From: Periconia sp. R9002
Lineage: Eukaryota; Ascomycota; Dothideomycetes; Pleosporales; Periconiaceae
Direction: 5' to 3'
Assembly: GCA_023627715.1 (NCBI GenBank)
Contig: JAMAHW010000144.1
Location: 1 to 52,223 of the forward strand
DNA: 52,223 nucleotides
A program made the position numbers and the translations under genes. Of the stretch, positions 20,944-30,508 are shown in pieces (position 1 is the first letter of the stretch; the number at the start of each line of letters is the position of its first letter). Below the pieces are notes generated by a model. The model did not search any database. It worked only from the letters and a program-made list of their open reading frames with translations, and was not told where the DNA came from.

Positions 20944-21067
20944 TTGAACTCTAGGTACAGAGTCGTTTGTTATCAAGACACCACGTAGTGTGGCGTATTA
21001 AGACACTAATCATGCACTGTAACCACCCTCGTTACATTTAACTAACTTTGTACCCGCGATATAGATA
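20944..21067 (+). repeat. dispersed repeat R1, copy A
   Basis: A ~120-bp unit also present at 37159-37285 (same strand) and 40002-40121 (inverted). Shared landmarks in order: TTGAACTCTAGGTAC, an imperfect palindrome around CACTACGTAG/CCACGTAGTGTGG, GTGTGGCGTATT, a CTGTAACCACCC-like word and a terminal CGCGATATAG. No reading frame. It has the size and partial symmetry expected of a MITE or a decayed terminal repeat. Confidence 0.85.
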
Positions 21068-21154
21068 CCTGTTGAAGGTACCCTAAAACAGGCGTATCTT
21101 CACGCACCAAGAAGTTATGTCCACCCAAGTGTGTGAATGAGAAGTAAGCATCAT

Positions 21155-22142
21155 CTACAATCTTCGCACCGTAAAATGAATCCAGCGAGTTCCCGCTGGG
21201 ATAAAATTGAACCCATCTTTTAGCTCAGACAGATCGACGTCTGAAAGACGAGCGTCGACATCCCATTGGCCTCCCGTCTCCTCGGCAACCTGCTTCCACA
21301 TCTTGTTGAACGACTCTTCATTGTGTCTCCATCTCTTCGCTTCCCTCTCGATTCTGCCCACGTGTTCTCCTGCATCTACATGCCCGACCTGGCGCCCAAC
21401 AAGCAGACTTCCAGGCTGCGCTTTCATGAGCTTCACTACGTTCTTCATTGCTGTCACAGATTGGTCCCAGCTGAAAAGGTGGAAGAACGAAGAGGCATGA
21501 GCGATGTCGATAGTACCGTTCAGTTGCTGTATTTCCGCATTGGGGTTGAGGATATCCGCGGCGATGAATTTGCTCTTCAGCGTCTCCTTGTCGAGAAATA
21601 GATCGTAGCCAATGTCTATAAACTCTGGCGATAGATCAGAACCATAGCAGTTTTCGGATGGAGCTCCGTCAGCGACAAGTTTCCGGATGTCTTGTCCAAC
21701 ACAACACCCGATTTCGAGGTATTTGTCACCATTCTTCACCCGTTCGAGTATTTCTGGGTATTGAGGAGAAAGGCCTACGGCCATTTCGAGGAACCCATAG
21801 CGACCGAGACAGGGGTATGGATACTATATCACAAGTCAATTGTGAAGCCTAGGTCCGTCACTAGATTAATATACGCACAACCCTAAAAGCGTTGTCCCTC
21901 TGTCGATTGTTAGAAATTTAGTCTTGCACCTCGAAGGCTATCTTACTTACACACTTCTTGATGTGCTCTCGCACCTTGTCATGAGGCACCTTGCTGTACT
22001 TTTCAAACAATTCTGTGGTTACCTCCGCCACATCCTGCACTTCCGAGACATACCAAGGCAGTTGCTCGGGCCGTGCCTCTCCTGTCTCCACAGAGTCTCG
22101 ATACGCTTTAATCAGCGATTCACTGGTGGGTCGATCTGCCAT
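21155..22142 (-). CDS. SAM-dependent methyltransferase, fungal secondary-metabolism type
   Basis: Minus strand, three exons: 22142-21951, a 21-nt microexon 21899-21879, and 21823-21155 (introns 51 and 55 bp); 293 residues. Class I methyltransferase: SAM-binding LEIGCCVGQD about 107-116, an acidic YGSDLSPEF after strand 2 and ADILNPN. The microexon supplies RDNAFRV, which joins ...HIKK-C to YPYPCLGRYGFLEMAVGL, the expected family text. Its closest look-alikes are small methyltransferases of fungal meroterpenoid and related pathways (AusD/VrtF-type). No PKS, NRPS or terpene cyclase is present in this window, so it is either an orphan or serves general metabolism. Two CGGAGGCCGAT repeats lie about 250-285 bp upstream of its start. 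Confidence 0.85.
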
Positions 22143-22391
22143 TCTGAACTGCTTGGGTGGCGCAACTTCTGATGCTGCTTTGTTCCATAAGAACCTTCTC
22201 TTGGCTTTTATATGTGTATTGTTCCTTCCCCGCACATCCTGTCCCTGGCCCACAGCTACCACGAATTAGCCAACAGGAAGCTATGCGCATGTCCTCTTTT
22301 ATCTTCAAGAGGATAAGCGTTGACCTATTAGCGGCTTCATGCAAGGTTTAGTAACGAGCAAATCCGAATGGGAAGCAGTGTAGTTCCGTAC

Positions 22392-22425
22392 CGGAGGCCG
22401 ATTACTCTCCGTGACGGAGGCCGAT
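22392..22425. promoter_or_regulatory. direct repeat CGGAGGCCGAT, possible Zn2Cys6 regulator site
   Basis: Two identical 11-bp words, at 22392-22402 and 22415-22425, 23 bp apart start to start (about two helical turns). They lie upstream of the minus-strand methyltransferase. CGG half-sites in pairs are what fungal binuclear zinc-cluster regulators bind; each word also contains CCG in reverse. Binding itself is inference. Confidence 0.5.
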
Positions 22426-23221
22426 AACCCCGCTTGGCTGCACGAGAAATGTAAGGCAAATGCGAGCATGAAGGGTAACTGTTATAGGATTAGTGCGAGT
22501 TGGGATGAATGGTGGGGCCCTTATGACATCAGTTGATTGATGCGATTGCGAAAGTTGCGAATGGCAGCCTAAGCGGTTGACAAATCTTTCATTATCACTG
22601 CTAATTTCAGGGAGCCTTGAATCTATGGTGGGGCCTCTTTCTTCTCTTTGCATATTTATCCAGCTCACTGTCCACAGTTCCCAATCGCCTAAAAATCCAC
22701 TCTTAGATCTTTTCAGACGTCCACCCGAACAGGAAGTATGGGGTAAGAAGGGAAACATGGAAATTTCATATTGTAAGAATCATTATGATTCCCTAAACAG
22801 TCGTGTATATTGTCTCAGGCACAATCCTCTGCAAGCTACTCCACCGTACTCAACACAGGTCTCAGAAGTGGGTTGTTTTTGTAGGGATGTATGACTGTGC
22901 TCCTTTATCCGAGTTATCAGTTTTTGCGAGGAGAAAGGCATGCTTATACAGAGGTGGCACGCCAGGAGGTCACATATTAGGAGGACTAAGAAGTTATACG
23001 AATTAAACGCTTTACAACCTACGTAGTATATCTAGTATAGTTGTCTAATTTACAATTAAAGTGTTTAAAGTGTCTTCTTCTTCGCAATTGATTGGTGTGA
23101 TGGGTCACGGTATCAACACTGGTTTGGATCTCAAGGTAACGTCCTTGGCTGGGAACAGGTGATGATGTATGGACATAATGGACCTATCAATGATATCTGT
23201 ATATGCACGTACATCAGTGGT
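22426..23221. other. intergenic, no supported gene
   Basis: About 800 bp, mixed composition. Several short frames on both strands have no protein character. Together with R2 copy 2 and the next 360 bp it separates the methyltransferase from the 395-residue hypothetical gene. Confidence 0.45.
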
Positions 23222-23319
23222 AGATAGTTTATAGCACCATAGTACTAAGGGCTATCTCTACCCATACTAAAAGGAGAATTATGTATTAAACACATAAAAA
23301 CGGAAAACAAAAAGGACAG
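23222..23319 (+). repeat. dispersed repeat R2, copy 2
   Basis: It matches the reverse complement of 7689-7789. The best-kept words are AGATAGTTTATAGC, TAGTACTAAGGGCTATCTCT, ACCCATAC and AACACATAAAAACGGAAAAC. Non-coding. It lies in a gene-poor stretch about 370 bp before the next gene. Confidence 0.85.
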
Positions 23320-23684
23320 CACCTAGGTATATTAGGTACTCTCAGATAAATTTTGGCGCACGTGATAAGAAGCTGATGTAATATGGTTAGTAGTCCCACG
23401 GTTAAGCCATCGACCATCCAACTCATAATTCATAATTAACGGTAGATGTGTGACTCATCACAAATACCTCCCTAGGAACTTCTCCGATAGGCCCTTAATG
23501 ACGAGTACGAGTATTCAGCGGCTATAGTGTGAAATTCCGAACGAATAAATAGCAAAGAGTTACCCAGACTCAGCGATTCCACCCACGGCATTTAATCCTC
23601 GTTTATCTGCCACTGTACAACGAAATTTCGACCAGCCGAAATCACCACTTTCCATCATAGGTATCTGCTACTGGATCACCCACT

Positions 23685-24872
23685 ATGGCTCAAGCGACCG
23701 GGCACAAAGATGCAAATAATATAAATCAGACGGAAGATACTATATCTCCAAGTGTCGTAGCCCACATGCGACGGCATTATCGAATCCGCAAACGGTCATC
23801 CTTCATATATCATCCTCTACGACTCTGGTGGACCCGCGGCGTTCAGCGTTTGACCGAGAACAACCTTGAGTGTGCCACAGATATGCATTCTTACCAAGAC
23901 CTTTTGAACAAATGCACGATGTACTACTACACCAGAAGTGCGCGAAGCACCCGTGGAGACATCCCTGAAGATCCCGGTGCTGCAGTGTGTAAGAGGTGGT
24001 ACACAGTGCACGCCGACCAGCCGAACATTGATTGGAATCGATATTTCGCCTTCCCATTCCTCCTCGATACCCCGGATCCACTGCAACCCTCGGAGATTGT
24101 TCAAATGCACCAAAAAATCTGCGACCAAGCCTTGCGTCATCAACAATCCGCGGTCAAGGTAGCATCCACCCAATCTTCGTCTATTCTGCGTGGAATAGAT
24201 CCACGAAACTATAAAATGTATCCTCTGTGTTTAGCCCTTCTTGTTATCCAAGATACCTTCACGGACCCTTTTCAGAGTGAAGACAGTGAAAGCGACGACG
24301 ACGGGGAACCCCCTAGGAGGGATAAAACCTTCATTGACAGATACGGCCAAAAGCAAACTGTGGTCATCGTTCGTACTGGGAACGAGAAGGACCTCAGCAT
24401 TCCCATCTCATTTCTCCCGCTCGCAGACAAGGCTCTTCCCCTAAACTGCACTGGCCTACCGCTCTATGATGGGAAGGATGCGATACGCGTGTCGTTGTAT
24501 GATGCGGTAGATTTCATCGCAAGTCTCCAAAGAAAAGAAGAGGAAGTAAATTTCGAGTTTTATCATAATCCAAGAATTGATACCTCCAATATCGCCCGTG
24601 TCAGTCTTTCGGATTCCATGTGGTGCTTTGAGGATGGCACGTTTTGGCAGCCGTCTTCGGAAGATGAATTCATTGCGGAGATCCTTATAAAAGAAAAATA
24701 TCCTCGGAGTCATTTATACATTGATATAGCAAAGAACGAGGTGGCAAAGATAGATGCCGGTGACCCGGACTGGGATGATTACATGCGGGAAGCCAGATAT
24801 GGCCACATAATCCTCGGTATGGATGTTCCCGGTGTGGAAACGTTTGGAGGCGAGGAATATGTTTTTGTGTAA
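23685..24872 (+). CDS. hypothetical protein, 395 residues
   Basis: A long intronless frame with ordinary coding character and a clear ATG (context CACTATGG). I recognise no domain. What can be seen: a basic, Trp/Tyr-rich N-terminal third (HMRRHYRIRKRSSF, LRLWWTRG), a mid-region with SSSILRGIDPRNYKMYPLCLAL, an acidic patch (SEDSESDDDGE, about residues 201-211), and an aromatic/acidic C-terminus ending GGEEYVFV. There is no signal peptide and no TM. Pocketed between dispersed repeats and gene-poor DNA, it may be lineage-restricted. It could be a distant relative of fungal proteins of unknown function near heterokaryon-incompatibility-type genes, but nothing in the sequence proves that. Confidence 0.7.
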   Translation: MAQATGHKDANNINQTEDTISPSVVAHMRRHYRIRKRSSFIYHPLRLWWTRGVQRLTENNLECATDMHSYQDLLNKCTMYYYTRSARSTRGDIPEDPGAAVCKRWYTVHADQPNIDWNRYFAFPFLLDTPDPLQPSEIVQMHQKICDQALRHQQSAVKVASTQSSSILRGIDPRNYKMYPLCLALLVIQDTFTDPFQSEDSESDDDGEPPRRDKTFIDRYGQKQTVVIVRTGNEKDLSIPISFLPLADKALPLNCTGLPLYDGKDAIRVSLYDAVDFIASLQRKEEEVNFEFYHNPRIDTSNIARVSLSDSMWCFEDGTFWQPSSEDEFIAEILIKEKYPRSHLYIDIAKNEVAKIDAGDPDWDDYMREARYGHIILGMDVPGVETFGGEEYVFV

Positions 24873-25626
24873 ACAATTGTGAACTTGAATTCAGATAACG
24901 GACGCCTATCGTCATATATACTGTTCTTTCAAAGTTTCCAGGATCTAAGAACTTTAAGCAATACTGTGGTTTCAAATATACTGGTGTCCAATAATGATAT
25001 GGGAAATGAGCTATTAGATAGTTTTCTATACTCACAGAATTTTTTTCCTACTATTTTGCTATTGGTCCAAAACGCTATACGAGGATCTCTGATCCATAAT
25101 TTGTTTTGGAGAATCCCAATGTTCTGTATTTTTCGTAGATACTGTAGACAGAATATCTTAAACTTTATAGACAAGATGTTTCGTCATTGAGGAGAAAAAA
25201 TTAGATGTCAGCGAATAGAGATGACTGGATAAAGTGAATTTACTCAAAAAGAGGCGATACACTTACACGCAGGGGTAGCGATTGTTAGTATAAGGTGTGG
25301 AAAGCTTGTATAGTCTCTAATATGAGGATGTTTATGATGGATTGAAATTAGGATAGTACCAGCATTGAGACTTACTTTGGGAAGCTAGAATTGGCTTATA
25401 GAGATTAAAAAAAGGCTTCTATGCCACAACCGCTGTTTCATTGCTGTGCGACTAAATATACAGACTCGCTGCCTTTGAAAAGTTGTCGCTGAGTCAACCA
25501 GGATCCAGCATTTTCCTAATTCTCTTTCATAGGTATCGTGCGAATGGGCGTAAAGAATCATTTCCGTAGTCCGAGCGCAAGGTAAATGACCTCGCCATGG
25601 ATCTTATTTCTTAGACATATTCGAAA
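24873..25626. other. A/T-rich intergenic stretch
   Basis: About 750 bp after the 395-residue gene, A/T-rich, with only short overlapping frames in opposite directions. No repeat family recognised. The proximal promoter of the next gene starts at its right end. Confidence 0.45.
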
Positions 25627-25634
25627 TATATAAA
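25627..25634 (+). promoter_or_regulatory. TATA box (TATATAAA)
   Basis: TATATAAA, 70 bp upstream of the ATG at 25704, followed by a pyrimidine-rich leader (TTTCTCCTTCTCTCTG). The spacing supports the small downstream frame being a transcribed gene. Confidence 0.55.
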
Positions 25635-25703
25635 CTTTTCACGCTGTTTCATAGCAATCAATACCTCATTTCTCCTTCTCTCTGCATACATTCTCTTACA
25701 ACC

Positions 25704-26273
25704 ATGGACCTGCTATGTGTTGAAAATGGGCTGTTCAGTCAAATCCCTCTTACGGCGTCCCGCGCTATTCCGAGTTACAATCTGGAAGGTCACCAGCAGA
25801 GGTTTTCGGCCCCCAGAGCAACTCCCCTGGACCACTTCGAGCCCCTGCCTGGATTGGATTGCATCCATTTTGATACGTATTGCCTCGCGGACATAGAATT
25901 TGTTTGCGAATTTGTCACGGAATGTTCTCGTCTCTTAAAACCTCCCAAATGTAAGAGTACTAGCGACACTCAAACTTTCACAATGTCCGAATACAGTCGA
26001 GGCTTGAAAATTGATGCCTCTTCGGTATGGACACATTTGAGCACGGAAATGATGAGCCGTATCTCGCATTCTGCGACATCAATGAGTACACCGATTTCAA
26101 CCTCGACGCCTACTCCTACGGCAACACAATCTAGCAGAGGTCAACGTGCAACACACAACATGCAACTTTCCAACCCAATCACCAATGGATTTTCGAGCAC
26201 CGGTGACATAGTATGGGGCGTGCTCATGACGTCAGTTATCACGACAATCTTGTTATTGGCGCATTTCTTGTAG
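25704..26273 (+). CDS. hypothetical protein with C-terminal hydrophobic anchor
   Basis: 189-residue intronless frame starting in a good context (ACCATGG). No domain is recognised. The N-terminal half has five cysteines clustered between residues 52 and 82 (CIHFDTYC...CEFVTEC...C). A Ser/Thr/Pro-rich stalk follows (STPISTSTPTPTATQSS), and the last ~18 residues are hydrophobic and end at the stop. That layout fits a tail-anchored or GPI-type surface protein, but no N-terminal signal peptide is visible, which favours tail anchoring or a missing 5' exon. A TATA box and CT-rich leader precede it. Possibly lineage-specific. Confidence 0.55.
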   Translation: MDLLCVENGLFSQIPLTASRAIPSYNLEGHQQRFSAPRATPLDHFEPLPGLDCIHFDTYCLADIEFVCEFVTECSRLLKPPKCKSTSDTQTFTMSEYSRGLKIDASSVWTHLSTEMMSRISHSATSMSTPISTSTPTPTATQSSRGQRATHNMQLSNPITNGFSSTGDIVWGVLMTSVITTILLLAHFL

Positions 26274-26906
26274 TACACATACTCTTCCTATCACACTTCC
26301 CATTGATGGAATATGCCTCGTCAATCCAATTTATAGAGCAATCATAGTCTTCCAGTTCGTGATTCAAAATCGTGAAAATCTCTTGTTTCATATGATCTCT
26401 TGCCTTCCAATCTAATTTCATACGTAATCGACCTTTGCGAATCCATCACTCGGTCTATACATTTCATAAACCAAGCGACAATAACAGCGATATGAGTCAT
26501 GCGCACTTGATCCTAGACGATATGTGTGAAAGCTTAATAGCTTCCGTTTCCGTAACATATTCGTTCAAAAGGACATATCTCAGTAGCATCTTCTTCAAAG
26601 TGAGATATCAATAACAATTGCCGAACGAGACTTTATTTGGCAAGGCTCGGAAGGAGAAAGTATTCCATTGTAGATTTAAAGAAGAGATGATTTATTCGAC
26701 TATATACAACGAGCATTGAAATCCTTAGCACATAAACGTCATATTTCATATACAGACCACAGCCGAGTGGGCTGTGATCTATATTTACATTATAAGTAGA
26801 TCTGATGAATAATAATATTCTATCTTTATCATGATATGTCTATGCAGTGAATGCATACAGGTGGCAGAAAGAGCCAGTGAGCCATGACAAGAAAACCCCC
26901 AATGCC
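26274..26906. other. intergenic, with a small perfect hairpin near 26757
   Basis: A/T-rich region between a plus-strand and a minus-strand gene (convergent 3' ends). At about 26757-26777 there is a perfect 7-bp inverted repeat (CACAGCC...GGCTGTG, 5-base loop), which could be a terminator-like structure or a relic. Nothing else seen. Confidence 0.4.
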
Positions 26907-27773
26907 TTACTCAGAAGCAAAGGCGGCCTGGGCGCTAAGCCAGAGCGCAAGTTTTCCAATCCTAGTAGGAAATGCCGACAACATAGCGTTGTAGAGATCT
27001 TGAGCGTTCTTCGATTGCGTTGCAAGCTGGTTATAAGTCTCGATGTAATGCCTCGAAGCATTTATGTTGAACGCGCCGTCAACGCCTCCCAGTCGATGGT
27101 GGGAGGCAACTACGATATATGGCTTTCGGGCTGCAAGAGCATTGAGGGCATGAAGCCAGTCGTCGCGCTGACTTTGTCGAGGAGATTCAGTCATCCACAT
27201 GTGGACTTCGTTGTAGACAACATCACCAGCGACCACCATATCCAGGGCGGGAATATGGAGAAATGTGGTATCGTCTGTATCGGAATGACCGGCCTCGATG
27301 GCTTCCAGGACGTGACCTTCGAGTTCAAATGTGTTGTCGCCTCCGAGGGGTTTTGCCAGGATCTGGTATGCGGCTTCGTCGATCTGGTTTGGGAACAGCT
27401 CGTCCCAAAAGGCGCGCAAATCAGGCTCAAACTGCGTTTTCATATGGTCGATAACCTTCTGTGTCGACAAAATCTCAGCCTCTGGGAATCGAGTGTGGAG
27501 GTAAGGCAGATTGAAGAAGTGATCGCCATGTCCATGGGTGATATAGATCTTGGTAAGTTTTTTTTGCTGCCCGAGGGTTTCTTCGATCCAATCACCCAGC
27601 GCGACCCCCTGAGCAACGGTATGAAGTGTGTCAATAAGGACAGCTTCTGAAGCACCCGATATTAGTGTGACGACTGTTGGCTGCCAAAAACCGACTGAGC
27701 CGTCAGGGAGGTTCACGCCCGTAGGGATGGGGGCAGTATAATATAAATCTGCACGCAGCGGACAAGTCGACAT
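26907..27773 (-). CDS. metallo-beta-lactamase-fold hydrolase
   Basis: Intronless, 288 residues. The zinc-binding signature THGHGDH is at about residues 78-84, followed by an H for the second metal site in AIEAGHSDTDD and the bridging Asp in MVVAGDVVYN, with a late His in VASHHRLGG. These are the landmarks of the glyoxalase-II-like branch, which hydrolyses thioesters, lactones or phosphodiesters. The substrate cannot be read. No signal peptide is visible. A near-palindromic strand shadow on the plus strand was ignored. It is convergent with the tail-anchored hypothetical gene. Confidence 0.9.
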   Translation of the reverse strand: MSTCPLRADLYYTAPIPTGVNLPDGSVGFWQPTVVTLISGASEAVLIDTLHTVAQGVALGDWIEETLGQQKKLTKIYITHGHGDHFFNLPYLHTRFPEAEILSTQKVIDHMKTQFEPDLRAFWDELFPNQIDEAAYQILAKPLGGDNTFELEGHVLEAIEAGHSDTDDTTFLHIPALDMVVAGDVVYNEVHMWMTESPRQSQRDDWLHALNALAARKPYIVVASHHRLGGVDGAFNINASRHYIETYNQLATQSKNAQDLYNAMLSAFPTRIGKLALWLSAQAAFASE

Positions 27774-28251
27774 GGTTCAAATATGATTCTAAGTTTCTTG
27801 AAGTTATACGGATACAATAAGCATCGGATTGGACACAATTATATGCGAAAGCAAAATTACTGCGATTACTGATTCTTGATAGTTTTGGAGCATAGTTTCC
27901 CCCAACGGTAAAGAACTTAACCATTTCCCTTCTAACATAGTGTTTGGTAATCATTAGTACTCTTAGTAGTCGGTAAAAGATTACTGATCTACTAGGCAAC
28001 CTAGGAGTACGTGGACGGGCCACAGCATTAGTACATGGACATTAAATATAGAACATAATTATGAAATCCTCGGTAGGATTATCGAGATAGGATATCACAT
28101 ATCTAATTGTTGCTGATTCAACTCACTAGAGCAATTCGTTTATAGGACGCCAAGGAACAAGTGAGTTTTTAGATTGGTTGTCACCCAATCTTAGGTCCAA
28201 CCCACCAATCAGACAGAACCATCCAGCAAACCCCAACGAAACGTCTTTAAA
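27774..28251. other. intergenic, nothing recognised
   Basis: About 480 bp between the hydrolase start and the GFA-family stop codon, both on the minus strand. A/T-rich; no frame or repeat supported. Confidence 0.45.
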
Positions 28252-28869
28252 CTAGGGAAAAGTAACTCCCTCTCGTGGTACGCCTTCAAGATCTGATTGC
28301 TGATGCAAACCCACTACCTGAGGCACCCCCTTAATCGGCGTCTGCCAGTCAACTCTGTTCTCAATAAATTGCTCCACTTGAGGCCGCAGCTTAGTCTCTG
28401 CCAGCGAGAAATCATCTACAGTACCTGTGCGCAAGATGCTGATACCCGGAAACCGCGCGCCTTTGCGGTACATAAGAGTCCCGCACACGGCACAGAAGTA
28501 GTTCGTCATTTCGGCCTTGGCACGAACCGTCTCAGCCTCGCTGAACGTCGTGAGCTTGTCTTGTCCGCGCACGTGCTTTAGGTGTGTGTCGGCTACTGCA
28601 ATATTGGACATGTAGAAAGCGGCGCTGATTTTGCGGCAATCGGCGCAGTGGCAGACATGGCGGTTGAGAAGACCGGGGCCTTGAATAGGCTAATAAATGT
28701 TAGTATTTTTGGTTTTCTGCATCGAAGAGTGGACGCATTGATTGTGGGGAATACTTACGAGGACTAACTGTACAGTCCCGCAGAAACAAGTCGCCGTGGC
28801 TTCGTCTTCAGTTGACCATCCGTCGCGTGCAAGGCCTGCAACGGGAAAGTTACTCTGGGTTGTAGACAT
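28252..28869 (-). CDS. GFA/CENP-V-family zinc protein
   Basis: Minus strand, two exons (28869-28759 and 28689-28252; intron 69 bp, phase 0), 182 residues. The glutathione-dependent formaldehyde-activating (GFA) fold is shown by its ordered zinc cysteines: CFCG near the end of exon 1, CHCADCRK at the start of exon 2, and YFCAVCGTLMYRK further on. The joined text is LVL-PIQGPGLLNRHVCHCADC, as in the family. Members bind glutathione adducts or act as carbon-sulfur lyases; only some have a tested activity. Probably cytosolic. The first ATG in the frame (28935) is followed by unrelated residues; the start at 28869 is preferred because the family consensus begins nearby. Confidence 0.9.
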
Positions 28870-29587
28870 TGTGATGAGTGATATTGATGAGGAGATTTTT
28901 GTAATTGAAGCTCGTTGATAATGCAAAGTAGTCAAGAAAATATTGGTCCGTACTTATAGAAGTTCAGGACACTCTAGTTGTAACTACAGCATGTGCAAAA
29001 AGTACGCATATACTACAGTTATTAAACACATGCCACCAACTTACATACGTTCACTCCGCTTCCGCCGATTGTTGAACTGATATTGGCCAGCTCCGGGAGG
29101 GACTCCGAAGACAAGTGAGATTTGATGAGGTCGTGATTAGCAGTGTGTTCAATAGGTAGGACATGATTACTGAGCAGATTTGATCCTCGGTTATCTCGCC
29201 TACCTCGCTCCAGTCGCTTAAATCGCTCGCCTGAGTTGCTCAATACGCAGCAATTGTATGCGGAGCGGTGTTTTAGGATTCAAACGACGTCATCCAGCGC
29301 CAATACTAATTTACTAGAAGAGATTCAAATCGATCGAAATCGTAACTCGAATTACAGTAACTACAATTGATGTCGTTTGCAAGCCATCCAATTATAGCAA
29401 TCAGTAAGCCAAAATGGACCCTGGGGTTCCCTTTCTGTTCGAGATTCTGGATGACGCTTGACGCGGAAGAGAGGGCATGTAGCTTTGCACTTTACAGAGG
29501 ACTCTGCGATGATGAGCAAACCGCCAAGATCCCCTATTAGTAGAAAAAGAGGTAGAGTATATGAGTTTTAAAAAAACTAGAAATACA
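28870..29587. other. intergenic, one short doubtful frame
   Basis: About 720 bp. A 73-codon minus-strand frame (29022-29243) has no family resemblance and no promoter cue, so I leave it out. Otherwise nothing recognised. Confidence 0.4.
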
Positions 29588-30508
29588 TTAAGGTTTTACA
29601 CTCGTAATGTCATCTTGTGTTCGAGTCGTTTCGTCAGTGGGTGGTGTTTGCAACGGCAAATCTTTGTCTTTAGCGACATTCTGTTCCCCTACGATAACAT
29701 CATCGGACGTTTCTGTATCATCATCATTTCTCGCTTCCTCTTCAACAGATGTCTTGATAGTCGACTTTCTCCATTGGTACCAGACCATAACCGCAATAGA
29801 CGCCAAAAGAACCACGGCCGTCACAACCCCCATGATGATTTTTCCGGGATGCGAAGAGATGTCTTCGTCGATATGTTTGATGGACCAAGGGTAGCACTCG
29901 GATTTGACAGTAATAAATATACCTAGTCCAATATAAAGGAAAGGAATAATGAAATGCGCATACTTCTTCGCGATGCGGAGTATGTGTTTTTGCTTCATAA
30001 CAAGGAAAGCCACCAAACATAACAGCCCGAGGAAGATGTAATACGTGACAATGTAAACGGCAATCTCAGCGCCTTTAGCTTGTGAGAAAAGCGGTGTGTA
30101 CGTTCCGATGTTGTCGCCGCCGTTCATGAGGGTAATTGATGCGATTTTAATCACGCTTTTTACGCTCGCTCTCTTCGACATCTTAATGCCTCCATCTCCC
30201 ATCGCCCCTTCGTCATCATCTGCGTTTGAAAACAGGAGTTCGAGAAGCTTCCAGAAACCTAACATGATAGGTAGGAGTCCGAGGAACCCAATGGGTTCAG
30301 CCGGGAGCACCATGCTAAGACCGTAGCCGATCATACTGATGCCAATGATGATGGTGAATCCGACGTACTGTCCAATGATAATTTTCAGTGGCGTAAGAGT
30401 CTTGCTCCGAGATGCTTCCGCAAAAAACGTAACGAGAACGAAGATATCATCAATGTTGGTGATGATAAAGGAACTGCATGCCGTCCCTATCGCTCTCCCG
30501 AAGTCCAT
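29588..30508 (-). CDS. CadD-type cadmium resistance transporter family
   Basis: Intronless, 306 residues, about six hydrophobic segments. The N-terminal NIDDIFVLVTFF and the later MNGGDNIGTYTPLF are the paired Asn/Asp repeats that define the CadD (cadmium resistance) family, each in the first TM of a half. A soluble loop (NADDDEGAMGDGG) separates the halves, and a ~60-residue hydrophilic acidic tail follows the last TM. Bacterial members confer Cd2+ tolerance; fungal homologues are mostly untested, so cation export is a family-based expectation. Plasma or vacuolar membrane not determinable. Confidence 0.85.
   Translation of the reverse strand: MDFGRAIGTACSSFIITNIDDIFVLVTFFAEASRSKTLTPLKIIIGQYVGFTIIIGISMIGYGLSMVLPAEPIGFLGLLPIMLGFWKLLELLFSNADDDEGAMGDGGIKMSKRASVKSVIKIASITLMNGGDNIGTYTPLFSQAKGAEIAVYIVTYYIFLGLLCLVAFLVMKQKHILRIAKKYAHFIIPFLYIGLGIFITVKSECYPWSIKHIDEDISSHPGKIIMGVVTAVVLLASIAVMVWYQWRKSTIKTSVEEEARNDDDTETSDDVIVGEQNVAKDKDLPLQTPPTDETTRTQDDITSVKP

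Noticed and set aside
26847..27650. 267-codon plus-strand frame opposite the metallo-beta-lactamase gene
   Set aside because: The opposite strand has intact zinc motifs (THGHGDH) and family length; this frame is its shadow and has no domain.
29022..29243. 73-codon minus-strand frame
   Set aside because: No recognised motif, no promoter cue and no neighbouring exon that fits.
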